A stretch of 64,000 nucleotides of DNA. Source: Brachypodium distachyon. Lineage: Eukaryota > Streptophyta > Magnoliopsida > Poales > Poaceae. Below the pieces are notes generated by a model that had not been told where the DNA came from, did not search any database, and saw nothing but the letters and a program-made list of their open reading frames with translations. Shown in pieces: positions 1 to 10,729 of the stretch (the stretch's first letter is position 1; every line of letters starts with the position of its first letter). The translations under genes and the position numbers were made by a program. The DNA lies in the NCBI RefSeq assembly GCF_000005505.3, contig NC_016135.3, forward strand, positions 1,946,001 through 2,010,000, read 5' to 3'.

Positions 1-78
1 TAAATTATGCTATGATTCTCCCAAAGTAAAAAGAAAGAAAGATGATGTGTGTTTCTTATGAGATTCGCTTGCTGCCAG

Positions 79-2000
79 GTCTGCTGACAAAAAAATTCAT
101 CAATCTCCTTAGAGGAGCAGAAGATGGAACACTTGATTTAAATAAAGCAGCTGAGACATTGGAGGTCTGGTTTAGCACATAGCAAAAGAAAAAAAATGCT
201 TTCATTGTCTCAGGTTCTTATATATTTTATTGTTGTTCGAAGTTTAGTGCCTTAATCCTTGTAATTTTATTAATTTCTGTAGGTGCAAAAGAGGAGGATA
301 TATGATATAACAAATGTCCTGGAAGGTGTAGATTTAATTGAAAAGGGCCTGAAGAATATGATTCGTTGGAAGTAAGTGTCACATGTTTCTGTTTTTAATG
401 CATTTTCCCAGCCATTTGGCTTTTAACTGATGCAAAAATCTATCACAAGGGGATTTGACATGATAATGCCTAAGGAGATGGAGCGGCGAACTTCTGAATT
501 GAAGGTACAGTACTAAACTGTATGATCTTCATTTCTGTTTTTATATTTTTCTTGCTATTTTCATGCTATGTAAACATATTTCAGTGTACATGTTTATTAT
601 GAGTCGCTTTAATTTTCATTATTACAGGGGTTGCTTTTTTTGGGGAAAAAATATATCTGATGTTCTCTTTAGCTTGCTAACCTCAAATTAGTGTAACGGA
701 AATCAAACCATGAATGTAGCAACAAAGCATGCTGTAGTGGATGGTGTGTATCAATGATTTAGTGGATGCAATACGCTCAGCTGTCTGTAAATCTATTAGT
801 CATACTAATATCCAAATCAATATGGATGTATCAAAGGTCTAAGATGAACTCCCTTAAAAAAAGGTCTAAGATGACCAGTAGTACTATCCTGCACATTTCT
901 ATACATTTATAACTTCTTGTTGGATTGACATTTCACAGGAGGAAATTGAGTCATCGTATGATGAAGATTACAGGTTGGATGAAGAAATACTGTAAGTTCT
1001 TTTGACAGAAGCAACAAAAATACCTGACCCCTCCTACCTTCTTAACGAATAATTACTCGTTCTGCAGGAAAGTACAAGCAAAACTTGAAGCCCTCAAAGT
1101 AAACAAGGACACTAGAAAGTAAGATCCCCACCTCGTATGTTTACAAAATTGTATCATGTGTTGCTATAGCCAAATGGGTCCTTGTGTATTTCTGTTTAGG
1201 TGGTTGTATCTTTCAAGAGAAGATATTATTAAGATTCCCCGCTTTCAGGTAAGTAATCTTCAGGCTTCATATTTCTTTCTTCTTGCTATAATTGTAGTTA
1301 CGTCAACAACTTCCCCACTGATTGCAGGGATCCACTCTTATTGCAATAAAAGCTCCTCGTGGAACCTGTGTTGAAGTTCGAGATCCTAATGCGGTAAGTA
1401 ATGTGTTAACTATGTGGTTTTAGGTGTTGAATCTGTGTGTTTGCTGACACAACTTCATTTACCAGGATATGGACATCTTCAAGGATCTGGAATCTCAAGA
1501 AAAACAATACCGGATTCTCTTGAGAAGTTCAATGGGTCCCATCGATTGTTATTTAATTAGGTAAAACTACAACCGCAGATTATACTGGAATTCATACTCA
1601 AATCATTAATCAAGCTGCTATGTTGTATCAGTGATCATCAGGAAATATCCAACCCAGATCAGGTGGCACCAGACAATTTAGATCCTGCGGTCACTACTGG
1701 AAGTTCTCAAACTCCGCAGCAGGTCGATTATCATCCAAGTCAAGCTCCAGAAATTGGAGAGAGCAACATTGTAGGCAAGCAGGCATCAGAACCATCTAGA
1801 ATGCAAGAATTGATGTCTGGCATTCTGAGAATCGTACCAGCAGATGCTGATGTAAGTAGTGCTACTAAAACCACATAAGAAACCAACTAATTAAGGCTGT
1901 CTGATACTTACTGATCTTTCTTTTGCAGATTGATGCTGATTACTGGCTCGCTTCTGAAGTTGACGCTACTATGACTGATACATGGGCAAGGGCAACATAG
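79..2000 (+). CDS. E2F transcription factor, 3' part (spliced, 5' end outside window)
   Basis: Ten exons splice cleanly with GT-AG borders and matching phases: 79-164, 283-371, 450-504, 939-991, 1068-1118, 1200-1248, 1328-1393, 1466-1560, 1632-1851 and 1929-2000 (TAG), giving 277 residues. The first exons encode the winged-helix DNA-binding domain, with [25 protein letters not shown] and the E2F recognition motif [12 protein letters not shown]. Next come a coiled-coil dimerisation stretch (about exons 4-5) and the marked-box region ([18 protein letters not shown]). The C-terminus holds DADYWL in an acidic tail, as in the retinoblastoma-binding end of plant E2Fs. The family pairs with DP proteins in the nucleus and controls S-phase genes. 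One DNA-binding domain followed by a marked box and an RB-binding tail indicates a typical E2F rather than a DEL/E2F-like repressor. The N-terminus and start codon are not in the window. The exact paralogue (A, B or C type) is unresolved. Confidence 0.95.
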
Positions 2001-2450
2001 TCGGTGGATCCCCAAAACTTAGCCCGCCTCTTTACTTAGAGAAATAGCAATGACACCACAATGCGCATTTGCATTGATGATGGAGCTGGACCAGTAGGGC
2101 ATCCATGCACCTTCAACTGAAGTCTTGTCCTGGTAACTCGATTGCATTTTCCCTGATGCGAGCTCTGTTCGGTCAGTCTGCAGAGCAGAGAGTTCACAGC
2201 AGGCAGTAGATCTTGTACATTAACAAGATGATTTTAGCTGGTACCTCGCCTGGTACAATACTTGAGGTAGGCTCGCAAACCCAGTAGGTCCGAGCATTTC
2301 ATTATACTGGCCTTCCTTTAGAGGGACTGTGTGTGTGTATACCAAGTTAGAAAGCAACACGGTCCAGGAGAAGGCCATTCGGTTGGTTTGTGTTATATGT
2401 TATCTGGTCTTCTTCCCCTTCAGGAGCAACCTTGATGTATGTATATCCTG
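2001..2450 (+). other. E2F 3' UTR and downstream flank
   Basis: Non-coding sequence follows the E2F TAG. It is moderately AT-rich with a short GTGTGTGT run near 2330 and AATAAA-like sequence around 2490. The 3' end of the transcript cannot be fixed from sequence alone. No other gene is seen here. Confidence 0.5.
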
Positions 2451-4041
2451 ACTAGCAAGTAGCAACCACAGTTACCGGTAACATATCAATAAAGGTATAT
2501 TTCATATCAGTTTCTTTCATGTTCGGCCATTGGTTCTGATATGTGCATGAATATCTTGCAAGCAAATGGCAGTTGCAGATATTCAACATATATATATTGA
2601 TTTCATATGCCTTTTTTTTCGAATTTGCTGTGCGTACGGCGTTTTTGTATCCATTGTGTGTCTGATTGTTCCTCCTTCGGTGAGGTAGTCCAGATGAACA
2701 GCATGATCTGCTGCGTCGGATGGGTGTCAAATGAGTAACGTTTTAAATTATATCCGTTGTTTTTTTATTAGTCTGATATCGTACATTATTAATATCTATA
2801 CCTATATATACCTATCTAAAAAGTTCACCTTTTTTTCTCTACGTTTTTTCGTCGAGCTTCCGCTTCCACCTCCCCTGCCGCGGACGGCCCAGCTGGCCCT
2901 CCTGGCGCAGCCCAACGGAACCACAACGTCCGTTTCCGCAGCCCGCCCAGCTCCCTTGGCCGGTTGGCCCTCCCGATAGACACAGCAGCGAACGACCAGA
3001 TTCTAAAAAAAAAAGCAGCGAACGCCCGAACCGCTGCGCCGCCGTCCTCCCCTGCGGATGACGCCGCCCGTCGCGGCCCTCCGCCCGTCGTCGCCATCCC
3101 CAGCCGCCGCGATCAGCGCCGCTTCCTCCCCACCCCGCGTCCTCCTTCTCCGCCGCGTGGCGAGCCGTCCGCGTCCGCGCCAACCTGATGATGTCCAAGA
3201 GCTGCTGCTGTCAGGGTACGGGGATTGATGCCCCAGTGGAGGCGGTGCCAGGAGTCGTCCGTGCAGGCGAGGTTGCGAGGAGGAGGGCAATGGAGTTGGA
3301 GGTGAGCTGCGCCTTGAGCAGGCGACGTCGCCCGGGGTGGTGGCGACGGGCGTAGCGGAGGAGCTCGGATGTGCCTTGGGTCGGATCTTGGTGTTGGACG
3401 CGGATGCGGCGGTGGTATAGGACGTGGCCGGGACGGGAAGCGGCGGCGCAGTAACGGACACGGCGGTGACCTGCTTGGTGGCGCGATGCTGGACGGGGCC
3501 AGAACGGGAAGCGGCAGCACGGTGCTGAACGCGGCCGGGCCGGGCCGGGATTAGGTAGTCGGGATCTCCCGCGGCGGGTTGCTTGTTCGAATCAAGTGGC
3601 TATGTGCTTGTAAAAGGATGAACTTGATGCCCAATCTTCATGCTTGTAAAAGGAGTACTGTGGTAACGTGGAGATGAGCAGGCTCACAGAGCAAGCTGTG
3701 TTCTCCGAACCATATGGTCACCAAATACAATGGCTGGACCTCGCCTTTTCTTGATAGGTGCTGAAGCAGTTCGACGGGATCAGGGGATCATGGGCTGAAG
3801 TTGGAAATTGCTGAATTGAAGTCAATGTAATTTGCACAGAACTTATACAAAACAATGGTGCTTATATGATGTGTTTCTGATGTGATTTTTTCCATTGCAG
3901 ATTTATCGGGAGAGCACAGGTTTTGGTTCATGGAGATCTCCATACTGGTTGGTGACCACAGATTATTCATTTGCAAAAGTAACACGAGCATCTGAGCTCC
4001 GGTGAAGGAGCTCCTGGACATCGGTACTGAAGAAGAGAGCA
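2451..4041. other. Intergenic between convergent E2F and NLR genes, with a GC-rich island
   Basis: AT-rich DNA to about 2850 changes abruptly to a very GC- and CpG-rich block (about 2860-3560), then returns to average composition. The block gives long overlapping Ala/Arg/Pro-rich open frames on both strands, as expected from high GC, and none shows a recognisable domain. It could be a captured first-exon fragment or an unannotated promoter/5' UTR. From 3560 to 4041 I see only the downstream flank of the NLR gene. Confidence 0.4.
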
Positions 4042-6993
4042 CTATTCGAACACGCAAGTAGAGTCACCGTCAGTGAAATTCGCGGGCAGAGCGTCCTCTC
4101 TGATAGCGGTGCGTCCCTTCACGCGCAGGTGGATGGGACCGATGCAGCTACCGAGAGCCGACAATGAGGACACCAACGGGCAGTCGGCGATGCTCACCTC
4201 CTCCAGCCGGGAGAACGCTTGTTTCGGCGCGTCGTCCCACGCCACCAGCCTCGGCATGTCGTCCAGCAGGAGCTTCTTCAGCTTCGGGAACGCGCCCCTG
4301 CCGCCGCCGCCGCCGCAGAAGCCGCTGTCGATCCTCTCGACAGTTGTCAGCTCCTTGATGTCCAGGAGCTCCAGGCATGGCAGCCCGCCCAGAGCAGGCA
4401 GGCACTTCATCTTCCTGCAGTTCCTGAGGTACAGCCGCGTCAGCTTCTCCAGCGCGCCCAACCAGCTCGGCCATGTCACCCCTGGGTACCTCGTGATGTG
4501 CAGGCCACGGAGATCCGGGTGTGGTCGGAGGCCTTCGAGAACGGCAGCGGCAATGTCAGCAGAAGCAGCCAGAGGAGCTGCCGCAGAGCTTCCAGCAGCT
4601 GAAGGTACTTCATTAACTTGGCATTGCAGCTTTGCTTGCAGGGGCGCCCACTCGAGCTTAAGGACCTTGACTGAGCCTTTGCTCGCGAGGCGAGCCTGCT
4701 CAGCTTCCTCCTTGCTCTCCACGGCTTCCAGGCCCTTTATGCTCAGCGTCCCACCCAGGGAGCTCATGCCCGCCAGCTCCGACATGGCATGCCCTTCTTT
4801 CTCGGACCCCTTGATCATCCTGAACTCGAGTGGGCCTTGCAGCTTCACCAGGCTCCCGATGCGGCTGATGGTAGAGATGCACTCTGTATGTATGTCAAGG
4901 TGCCGCATGTTGATCAGCCTGCTCATGTCATCAGGAAACTTGCACTGCCTGTTCCCCTCCTTGAAGCTGAATGTCTGGAGAAACAGCAGCCCCGTGACTT
5001 GATCGCAGAGATCAGTCATGGTGCTTGGGAGGCCTAGGTACCTCACATGTTTCAGCTTGTTGATACTTGCAGGCAGTTGAGTTAGGCCTGTCTCTGACAA
5101 ATCAAGCACTCTCACACCCTTGAATTGTGTCAGTACACTTTTGTCAATGGCAACCAAGGGGTTCGATGTCGAAGGACCGTTGTCATCATCATCCTTTAGG
5201 ACTAGCAAGGTACGCAGATTGCTGAGAGTGGTGGAGTAAGCCTTGAGCTGATCAAGAAATCCGCTAGTAACCGCCAAGTGGCGAACCGTCACCGGGATGC
5301 TTCTCGGCACGCTCGTGCGAGAGATGCTCATGCAATTCTTGGCAGAAGCCCGGCGTATCATCTGATGGATGTGCTCGTGGATCACATAAGCTGTATCGTC
5401 TTTGTCTTTGTCTCCTGATCCACCCCTGTTGCTGTTGTCTTCTCTTTGGAACAAGGAACGATCCACCAGGCTGTTGAAGTAGCCTCTGGCGATGTCTTCC
5501 ATGCTGTTGTTTCCGCCAGGACAAGACTCGGTGTCCTCCACGAAGCCATGGGCTATCCACATCCTGGTCAACTTTTCAATCTCCAACCTGCAGCCGTATG
5601 GGAATATGCTGCAGAAGGAGAAGCAACGCTGCAGGTGCGGCGGCAGATGACGGTACGTGAATAGATGCCCTGAAATCACGCTGCCAATGTTATGGTCGAT
5701 GTTGTTTAAGATGTCGGAACACCGTCTAAGACTCGCCCGGGCCCTCTGTTCCTTCAACTCGTCGCCGATGTCAATGGCTGCCAATGGGGAACCCTTGAGC
5801 TTGTGCACCTGTTTATGAAGGAGTTCCTGGCTTCGAGGGTCACCAGTAGTACCTATAAGGTTTGCAGTTTCATTTATCAGCAGTGTCATCTCCTTTGGTT
5901 TGATCCCGTTCAGGACTATGGTAGCGTCTGCTGCTCCGAGTGTCGTGGCACAGATCTTGGCTCGAGTCGTCAACACGATCCTGCTCCCGTGTCCGGCGAA
6001 ACGGGTGAACGAGTCCAGTGCCACGCGTGCCTGCTTCCTTGCCGTTGCTGTCGTTGCCGATTCGTGGTTCCACACGTCGTCCAGCACGAGCAGGCACCTC
6101 TTGGACATCAACAGCTTGCCCAGCTCCGTCTGAAGGCTAGAAACGTTCATCTTGCCTACCGGCTTATCGCCCGCGGCAGACTTCCAGATCTCTTTCAGGA
6201 GGTCAAACTCTGTGTTCTTGTCGTAGGCGTGTACCCATATGCGGAGATCAAACTTTTCTTGGACGTCGCGGTATGCCTGGCGAGCAAGCTCCGTTTTCCC
6301 CATCCCGGCATCGCCAACGATGGCGATGACCTTCTTCTCCTGCTCCTGCAGCTTGCCGTCCTTCTGCAGCATGGAGACTAGCTGGGTATACTCGTCCTGG
6401 TACCCGAAGAAGCTCTTCTGATCCTTTGCAGGGTTGGGGCCAGTTTCTTCTCTTTTCAAGATGGAAGAATCTCCGCGATGCGAGTCTCGGTACAGCTCCT
6501 GCGCCCTGCCACGAAGCTCGTCGAGGTTCTTGAGAACTTTGTCCAGCTGATCCAATGAAGCCTTGCTGCTGGTGCCAGCAGCAGCAATCCCCGCGGATTT
6601 GCTGCTGCCGGCACCGCTCTGACGCTTCATCTTCATCTTCTTGGTCTTCTTCTTTCCTAGATTGTTAGTATTAACTTTCGCTGTCTCGGCCTCATGGATC
6701 TCCAACTGGAACAGGTCCAAGATCTCCTCCGCGTCATGGATGGCGTCCTTGAGCCTCCACAGACGGTCGAGCCTGGTTTGGCCGTTGACGAAGCCCATGT
6801 TGTCTGGATCGAGGAAGCCCTTGATGTCCTCCAGATCCTGCGCCAGTCTCTGCAGCTTCTCCTTGGTGCCCTTGGATAGCTTGCCGCACATGCTGGACGC
6901 GCAGGATCGTGCGACCTCCATGAGCTTGGTGATGTGAGGCGACACGAACCACCCGACCGCTGCCACTATAAAAGCTTCTGCTACTAGCACCAT
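4042..6993 (-). CDS. CC-NB-ARC-LRR disease-resistance-type protein (NLR), 983 aa
   Basis: One uninterrupted exon with ATG at 6991-6993. The coiled-coil domain spans residues 1-180, with an EDVID-like stretch (LKDAIHDAEEILDLF, 81-95) and a Lys-rich linker at 114-124. The NB-ARC domain (about 195-545) shows P-loop GDAGMGKTE (227-235), RNBS-A FDLRIWVHA (248-256), kinase-2 LLVLDDVW (301-308), RNBS-B GSRIVLTTR (336-344), GLPL-like GSPLA (401-405) and RNBS-D CFSFCSIFP (457-465). The MHD position reads IHE (538-540), a non-canonical form. Leucine-rich repeats run from about 570 to the end. Such proteins are intracellular immune receptors that switch on ADP/ATP exchange. The length is normal for the family, and I see no integrated domain and no frameshift. 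A TTTTGCAG acceptor-like site near 7030 suggests a 5' UTR intron. It converges on the E2F gene and lies 3.7 kb from an EXO70 gene on the same strand. Confidence 0.93.
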   Translation of the reverse strand: MVLVAEAFIVAAVGWFVSPHITKLMEVARSCASSMCGKLSKGTKEKLQRLAQDLEDIKGFLDPDNMGFVNGQTRLDRLWRLKDAIHDAEEILDLFQLEIHEAETAKVNTNNLGKKKTKKMKMKRQSGAGSSKSAGIAAAGTSSKASLDQLDKVLKNLDELRGRAQELYRDSHRGDSSILKREETGPNPAKDQKSFFGYQDEYTQLVSMLQKDGKLQEQEKKVIAIVGDAGMGKTELARQAYRDVQEKFDLRIWVHAYDKNTEFDLLKEIWKSAAGDKPVGKMNVSSLQTELGKLLMSKRCLLVLDDVWNHESATTATARKQARVALDSFTRFAGHGSRIVLTTRAKICATTLGAADATIVLNGIKPKEMTLLINETANLIGTTGDPRSQELLHKQVHKLKGSPLAAIDIGDELKEQRARASLRRCSDILNNIDHNIGSVISGHLFTYRHLPPHLQRCFSFCSIFPYGCRLEIEKLTRMWIAHGFVEDTESCPGGNNSMEDIARGYFNSLVDRSLFQREDNSNRGGSGDKDKDDTAYVIHEHIHQMIRRASAKNCMSISRTSVPRSIPVTVRHLAVTSGFLDQLKAYSTTLSNLRTLLVLKDDDDNGPSTSNPLVAIDKSVLTQFKGVRVLDLSETGLTQLPASINKLKHVRYLGLPSTMTDLCDQVTGLLFLQTFSFKEGNRQCKFPDDMSRLINMRHLDIHTECISTISRIGSLVKLQGPLEFRMIKGSEKEGHAMSELAGMSSLGGTLSIKGLEAVESKEEAEQARLASKGSVKVLKLEWAPLQAKLQCQVNEVPSAAGSSAAAPLAASADIAAAVLEGLRPHPDLRGLHITRYPGVTWPSWLGALEKLTRLYLRNCRKMKCLPALGGLPCLELLDIKELTTVERIDSGFCGGGGGRGAFPKLKKLLLDDMPRLVAWDDAPKQAFSRLEEVSIADCPLVSSLSALGSCIGPIHLRVKGRTAIREDALPANFTDGDSTCVFE

Positions 6994-8589
6994 CGATCGA
7001 TTTCTATCTAGCTAGCTGCTCTACGTCTCACCTGCAAAATCAATTAATGAGCTAAAAATGATGGATCTGATACATATCTAATTAACAGGAATGATATTAC
7101 AGGTTTAAGTTCAACGATCTAAAAGCACTAGTACCTGTGAAATTCACAACTTAGAACGACGCCAGACGACCGATCAACAGAACGCAGATATATAGCTCAA
7201 ATACGCACTGTATATATGATGTACGTACCAAGTATCAAGTAGCTATAGATGTTGGTCTGGTATAGCTAGGATTCATACGATCGAATTCTCCCCATCCCAG
7301 CAGCCAAAGGGGGGAGATATGGAATGAGGTGATAAAAGTCAAGTCAAGCGATACAAGTTAGGTCGATGCATGTTTCTGCTATCGTTATTAGCTAATTATT
7401 AAGCCTTATGAAGAGGAAAACTCAATCATCATCTGGTGGTTTGAGACGTCCCTGCGATTGGTGGTCCACTAGAAACAAAATTTAGTGAATTGGACTAGGG
7501 CCGGCAGATGGCTAACAATAATTAACCAAGTCAATGTTGTTAGGAGCAATCCGACCGGTTTAAGATTATTCCCTAGACAAATTGTGTGCCAAATTTCAAA
7601 ATCCTAATCATGGACTTCCAATAAAAACATGGATAACTTTTTTTTAAAAACATCGTATTCCCCTCTATGACGATTCATTGAAACAGGCACCCAAGTTGGG
7701 TACAACATTTGGAGTTGGATCAAAGTTTAAACCGCGACGATGTGCGCAAAACGCACTATTTCATTACAGCCGGCATGAAGGCTCCGCGGGCCAAGGGCTT
7801 CTCCTTGGGGCGATGCCTGGAGCGCGTCTAAGATCTTGAGGCGGGAGCAGTCGTCTAGGAGCATCTCACTGTGGTCCCCGCATTTACGTCCTCAGATTTG
7901 AACTATAGATTCAATACGATGTGGTACCGTATACTGACCGATCAGTCCCGCATGTCAGACTACGGGCTGAGTTGTTTGTCGCTGCCTTCTTTTTGCCGAA
8001 ATCCCCTGCAGCCTCCACCATGTTCTGTTGGTTTTCTTGTGCTCGCCGCAGACTCCTTGCTTCATCTGCGGCGGCAAGGCGACCATGACGTACGCAGCTC
8101 GATGACGCCGCAGAAGAGGCTGTCATGACGATCGCCATCTAACTTTGCTGAACCAAACAGGGAACCGGCCAAAGAATGATGGACTATAGCCTGTGCTGCA
8201 GCGATGGGGCGGAAACTACACGGAATGTGCAAGTGTCAGGAAAACGAATTCTGTGGACGGAAAATTACTCCGTAACGTACTCCTCCCTCGGTCCCTCCGT
8301 TGCTACCATAGTTAGGGGTTCCCGTCTGATTCATTGAAAAGCACCATACGTAAAATACAGGGAGAGATGGCACCTCAAATGGTTTTAATAGCCAAGTGGA
8401 ATTGAATTGTAGTACATCCTTGTATTGCTAGCTGCACCATACATGCATGCTGCGATGAACTCCTGGACCTTGTCAAATCCTGGGTTCTTTTCCGGTTCAT
8501 ATCAGATGTCCATTCCAGTCAGTCATTTCATTTGAGCTTGTCCGATGTGTGTTTTCATGCAAGTGTTTGATGTAGTAGGCTAGTAGAAC

Positions 8590-9130
8590 TTGATTTTTTT
8601 TTTGAGAACCGTCTGGCTTTATCGATTCATAGAAGAAAGTATAATAGAACGAAACAAGCTAAACGAACATAAGGAACGAAAATCTACCGTAGAACTAAAA
8701 GCTCCATCACGGTCTTCCGAAATCAACATCTCTAGATCCATCTTCCGCATCTTGACGTTTTTCCATGTAATCGGTAATGGAATTGCAGAACACCACGCTT
8801 GCACAAGCTGGACTAACCTTATAGGTTTTAAAAAGCCTCTTGAGTCGCCCACCTCAAACAATGAGAACCTAAAATCGTTGAACGCACCATGACCGGAGAC
8901 ACACCCTTTACAAGGCAAGCTGTGAAACTGCTTCTCCGTTGATGAATTGACAAGGAAAAAAAACTAAAAACATCAAAAGAAGAATTGCGAGAACCACTGA
9001 CTCCATGGAGTAGGATGCGACGCCTACGCCAGGATGGGGACGGAGCTAGGACATAAATCTTCTAGACGACGCCATCTCCACCGTCAAGATGCCACCGCAA
9101 AGAACACACAAACCTAATCAGAAAATTGCA
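8590..9130 (-). mobile_element. Possible retroposon remnant with terminal oligo-T on the plus strand
   Basis: The block begins with TTTTTTTTTTGAGAA and continues with sequence rich in CGACGCC/CACCGTCAAGATGCC, a layout like an antisense poly-A-tailed retroposon. A similar oligo-T plus CGAGAA start and a similar internal style occur at 48571. No protein domain is visible and no flanking duplication was found, so the class (LINE, SINE or other) is a guess. Confidence 0.25.
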
Positions 9131-10007
9131 AAACTGATGCCAGACGTTGATCCGTGGTTCCCCCGTGTCTCAACGCCGAAACGGCAGTCAGAGACGAGGG
9201 GAACCGCTGGAGATTGAAATTTGTTTCAACAAGGACGGCTAGGTCTTCTCTTGACAGTAGAACTTGATTAAGAAAACTGTTAGCAGCCCTGTTCCTCGTC
9301 CGACAACAAGTGCAATTGAAGCCCACAAGCCAGCCCAACCCCAAGGCCCAAGCGAGTCGGCAAGCCCAACACGCGTTACTTCGGCAGCGACAGGAGAATC
9401 TCCGCCGGCCAGTATTTAAGTAGCTGTCCTTCGTCCCTGATAGTTCATCTGTTTAGATCACGGCTTTGAAACTTGGCGATGGCCTTGTTCCAACTGCCTT
9501 TTTCCTTTTATTCTTGTATCAGATCTGGCTTGTAGTTCTCAAACTCGATCGAATCCATCAAAAACGGTGAAATGATGGCAAAGTTTTAAGAGACAAACAT
9601 GCAATTGGAAAGACCAAAAACCATGCTGCAGTTAAAAAACAGAAGAATTTCCATTAAAAGTGTGTGCAAAAACGCCATTATTGTGATAACCATCTTGAGT
9701 CTGCAGTCTCTTGTGGGAGGCCTTCAGCTCATAAGGCAGCCATGTGCAACTTTACTTCCTTGTGACTTCTCGTCATGGTTCTTCAATCTTGAGACAGGTA
9801 CGATGCTAATCTGTGTTTACAGGATGCTGAAACCTTAGAGGAAAAGTTGGAGGCCCCGGCTTCACCGTTATACTGATGTCCAAAATCCAAATGTTTGCAT
9901 CTTGAGCAAACAACTTCCTGTATTTTGTTATGTTTGCTACGCTTCCTTTGTGGATCATGTGAGGATACTTGGAGTTGTGTACACAAACACACCCCTGAGG
10001 TTGTGAG

Positions 10008-10090
10008 ATGCGGTGATCGCTAACAGAAAGTTGAGGGTTGACCTTCAGGTGCGGTGATCGCTAACAGAAAGTTGAGGGTTGCTCCTTCAG
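10008..10090. repeat. Two-copy 42-bp tandem duplication
   Basis: GCGGTGATCGCTAACAGAAA followed by GTTGAGGGTTG occurs twice in tandem, separated by ACCTTCAGGT and followed by CTCCTTCAG. The copies are nearly identical, so the duplication is recent. No coding role is visible. Confidence 0.8.
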
Positions 10091-10524
10091 ATGTATTGAG
10101 GACCTTGTTCTTCAAATCGCTTTGTGTCCTGGCGTCTTTGTGTCCTGTAGAAGGGCGTGTTAGGTAGCCTGCGTGCTAGCAATGCCTCTTGACCCCTATG
10201 TGAGTTTTACTGATTAATGATAAAATAACTAAGGGTCTTATATGTGCATCAGGTGTGAATGTATCTTTAATCTACAGGCAAAGGTTAGACGATATCGAAA
10301 ACGTCGAGGAAAGACTGCTCGAAGTAATGAAGATTGATGATAAATATTTACCGATTTGAGTAGTTTAACAAATAAGACATATCCATGCCCGTCGAAGCTA
10401 GTGAACTTGCTAATGCTCAGTTTAGGAACAAGTTTTCAGTCTAAAGAGGCGTTCAAAAACTCTTCAGTCCTATGTAACTTTGTAGTACAGAAACAAAACT
10501 GTGACTTTGTAGTAGTATTACATA

Positions 10525-10729
10525 CAGGTAACAAAAAACTATACATCACACCAGCGCTGAATCTTGCTAAGACTGCAAGCAGGCTTATGACCTAAAATAT
10601 TACATACATGGAGCCATTTGGTAAAACGACCGGATCACCGGACACAATACTCTCTAAATGCTAATGTTAAACAATAAATGCACCAACCCTGTACAAGTCT
10701 AGTGCCCTCCCTCTCCTACTAACTACCTA
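10525..10729 (-). other. 3' flank of EXO70 copy 1, conserved with copy 2
   Basis: Read on the minus strand, the 200 bp after the stop codon match the 3' flank of the EXO70 gene at 57207-57423 in several blocks. These include TGTACAGGGT(T/C)GGTGCA, GGTGATCCG, CATAAGCCTGCTTGC and CAAGATTCAGCGCTGGTG. This is 3' UTR sequence retained from the common ancestor of the two copies. Confidence 0.8.

Larger units (their letters stand above)
6994..10524. other. NLR upstream region and intergenic DNA
   Basis: This 3.5-kb stretch should hold the NLR promoter and 5' leader (roughly 6994-8000, read on the minus strand). It contains several TATA-rich tracts near 7190-7220 but no site I can assign with confidence. 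No open frame here has a recognisable domain. From about 8590 an oligo-T run starts a repeat-like block (entered separately). A 42-bp duplication lies at 10008-10090. Confidence 0.5.

Noticed and set aside
2839..3520. Several Arg/Ala/Pro-rich open frames on both strands
   Set aside because: They overlap each other in all frames of a CpG-rich block. None has a domain or consistent splice sites.
4073..5002. 309-codon plus-strand frame antisense to the NLR
   Set aside because: It is the complement of the LRR coding region, has no domain, and follows from the GC-rich codon use of the NLR.
7871..8138. Overlapping short frames (85 and 75 codons) on both strands
   Set aside because: No domain, no splice context, and they are complementary shadows of each other.
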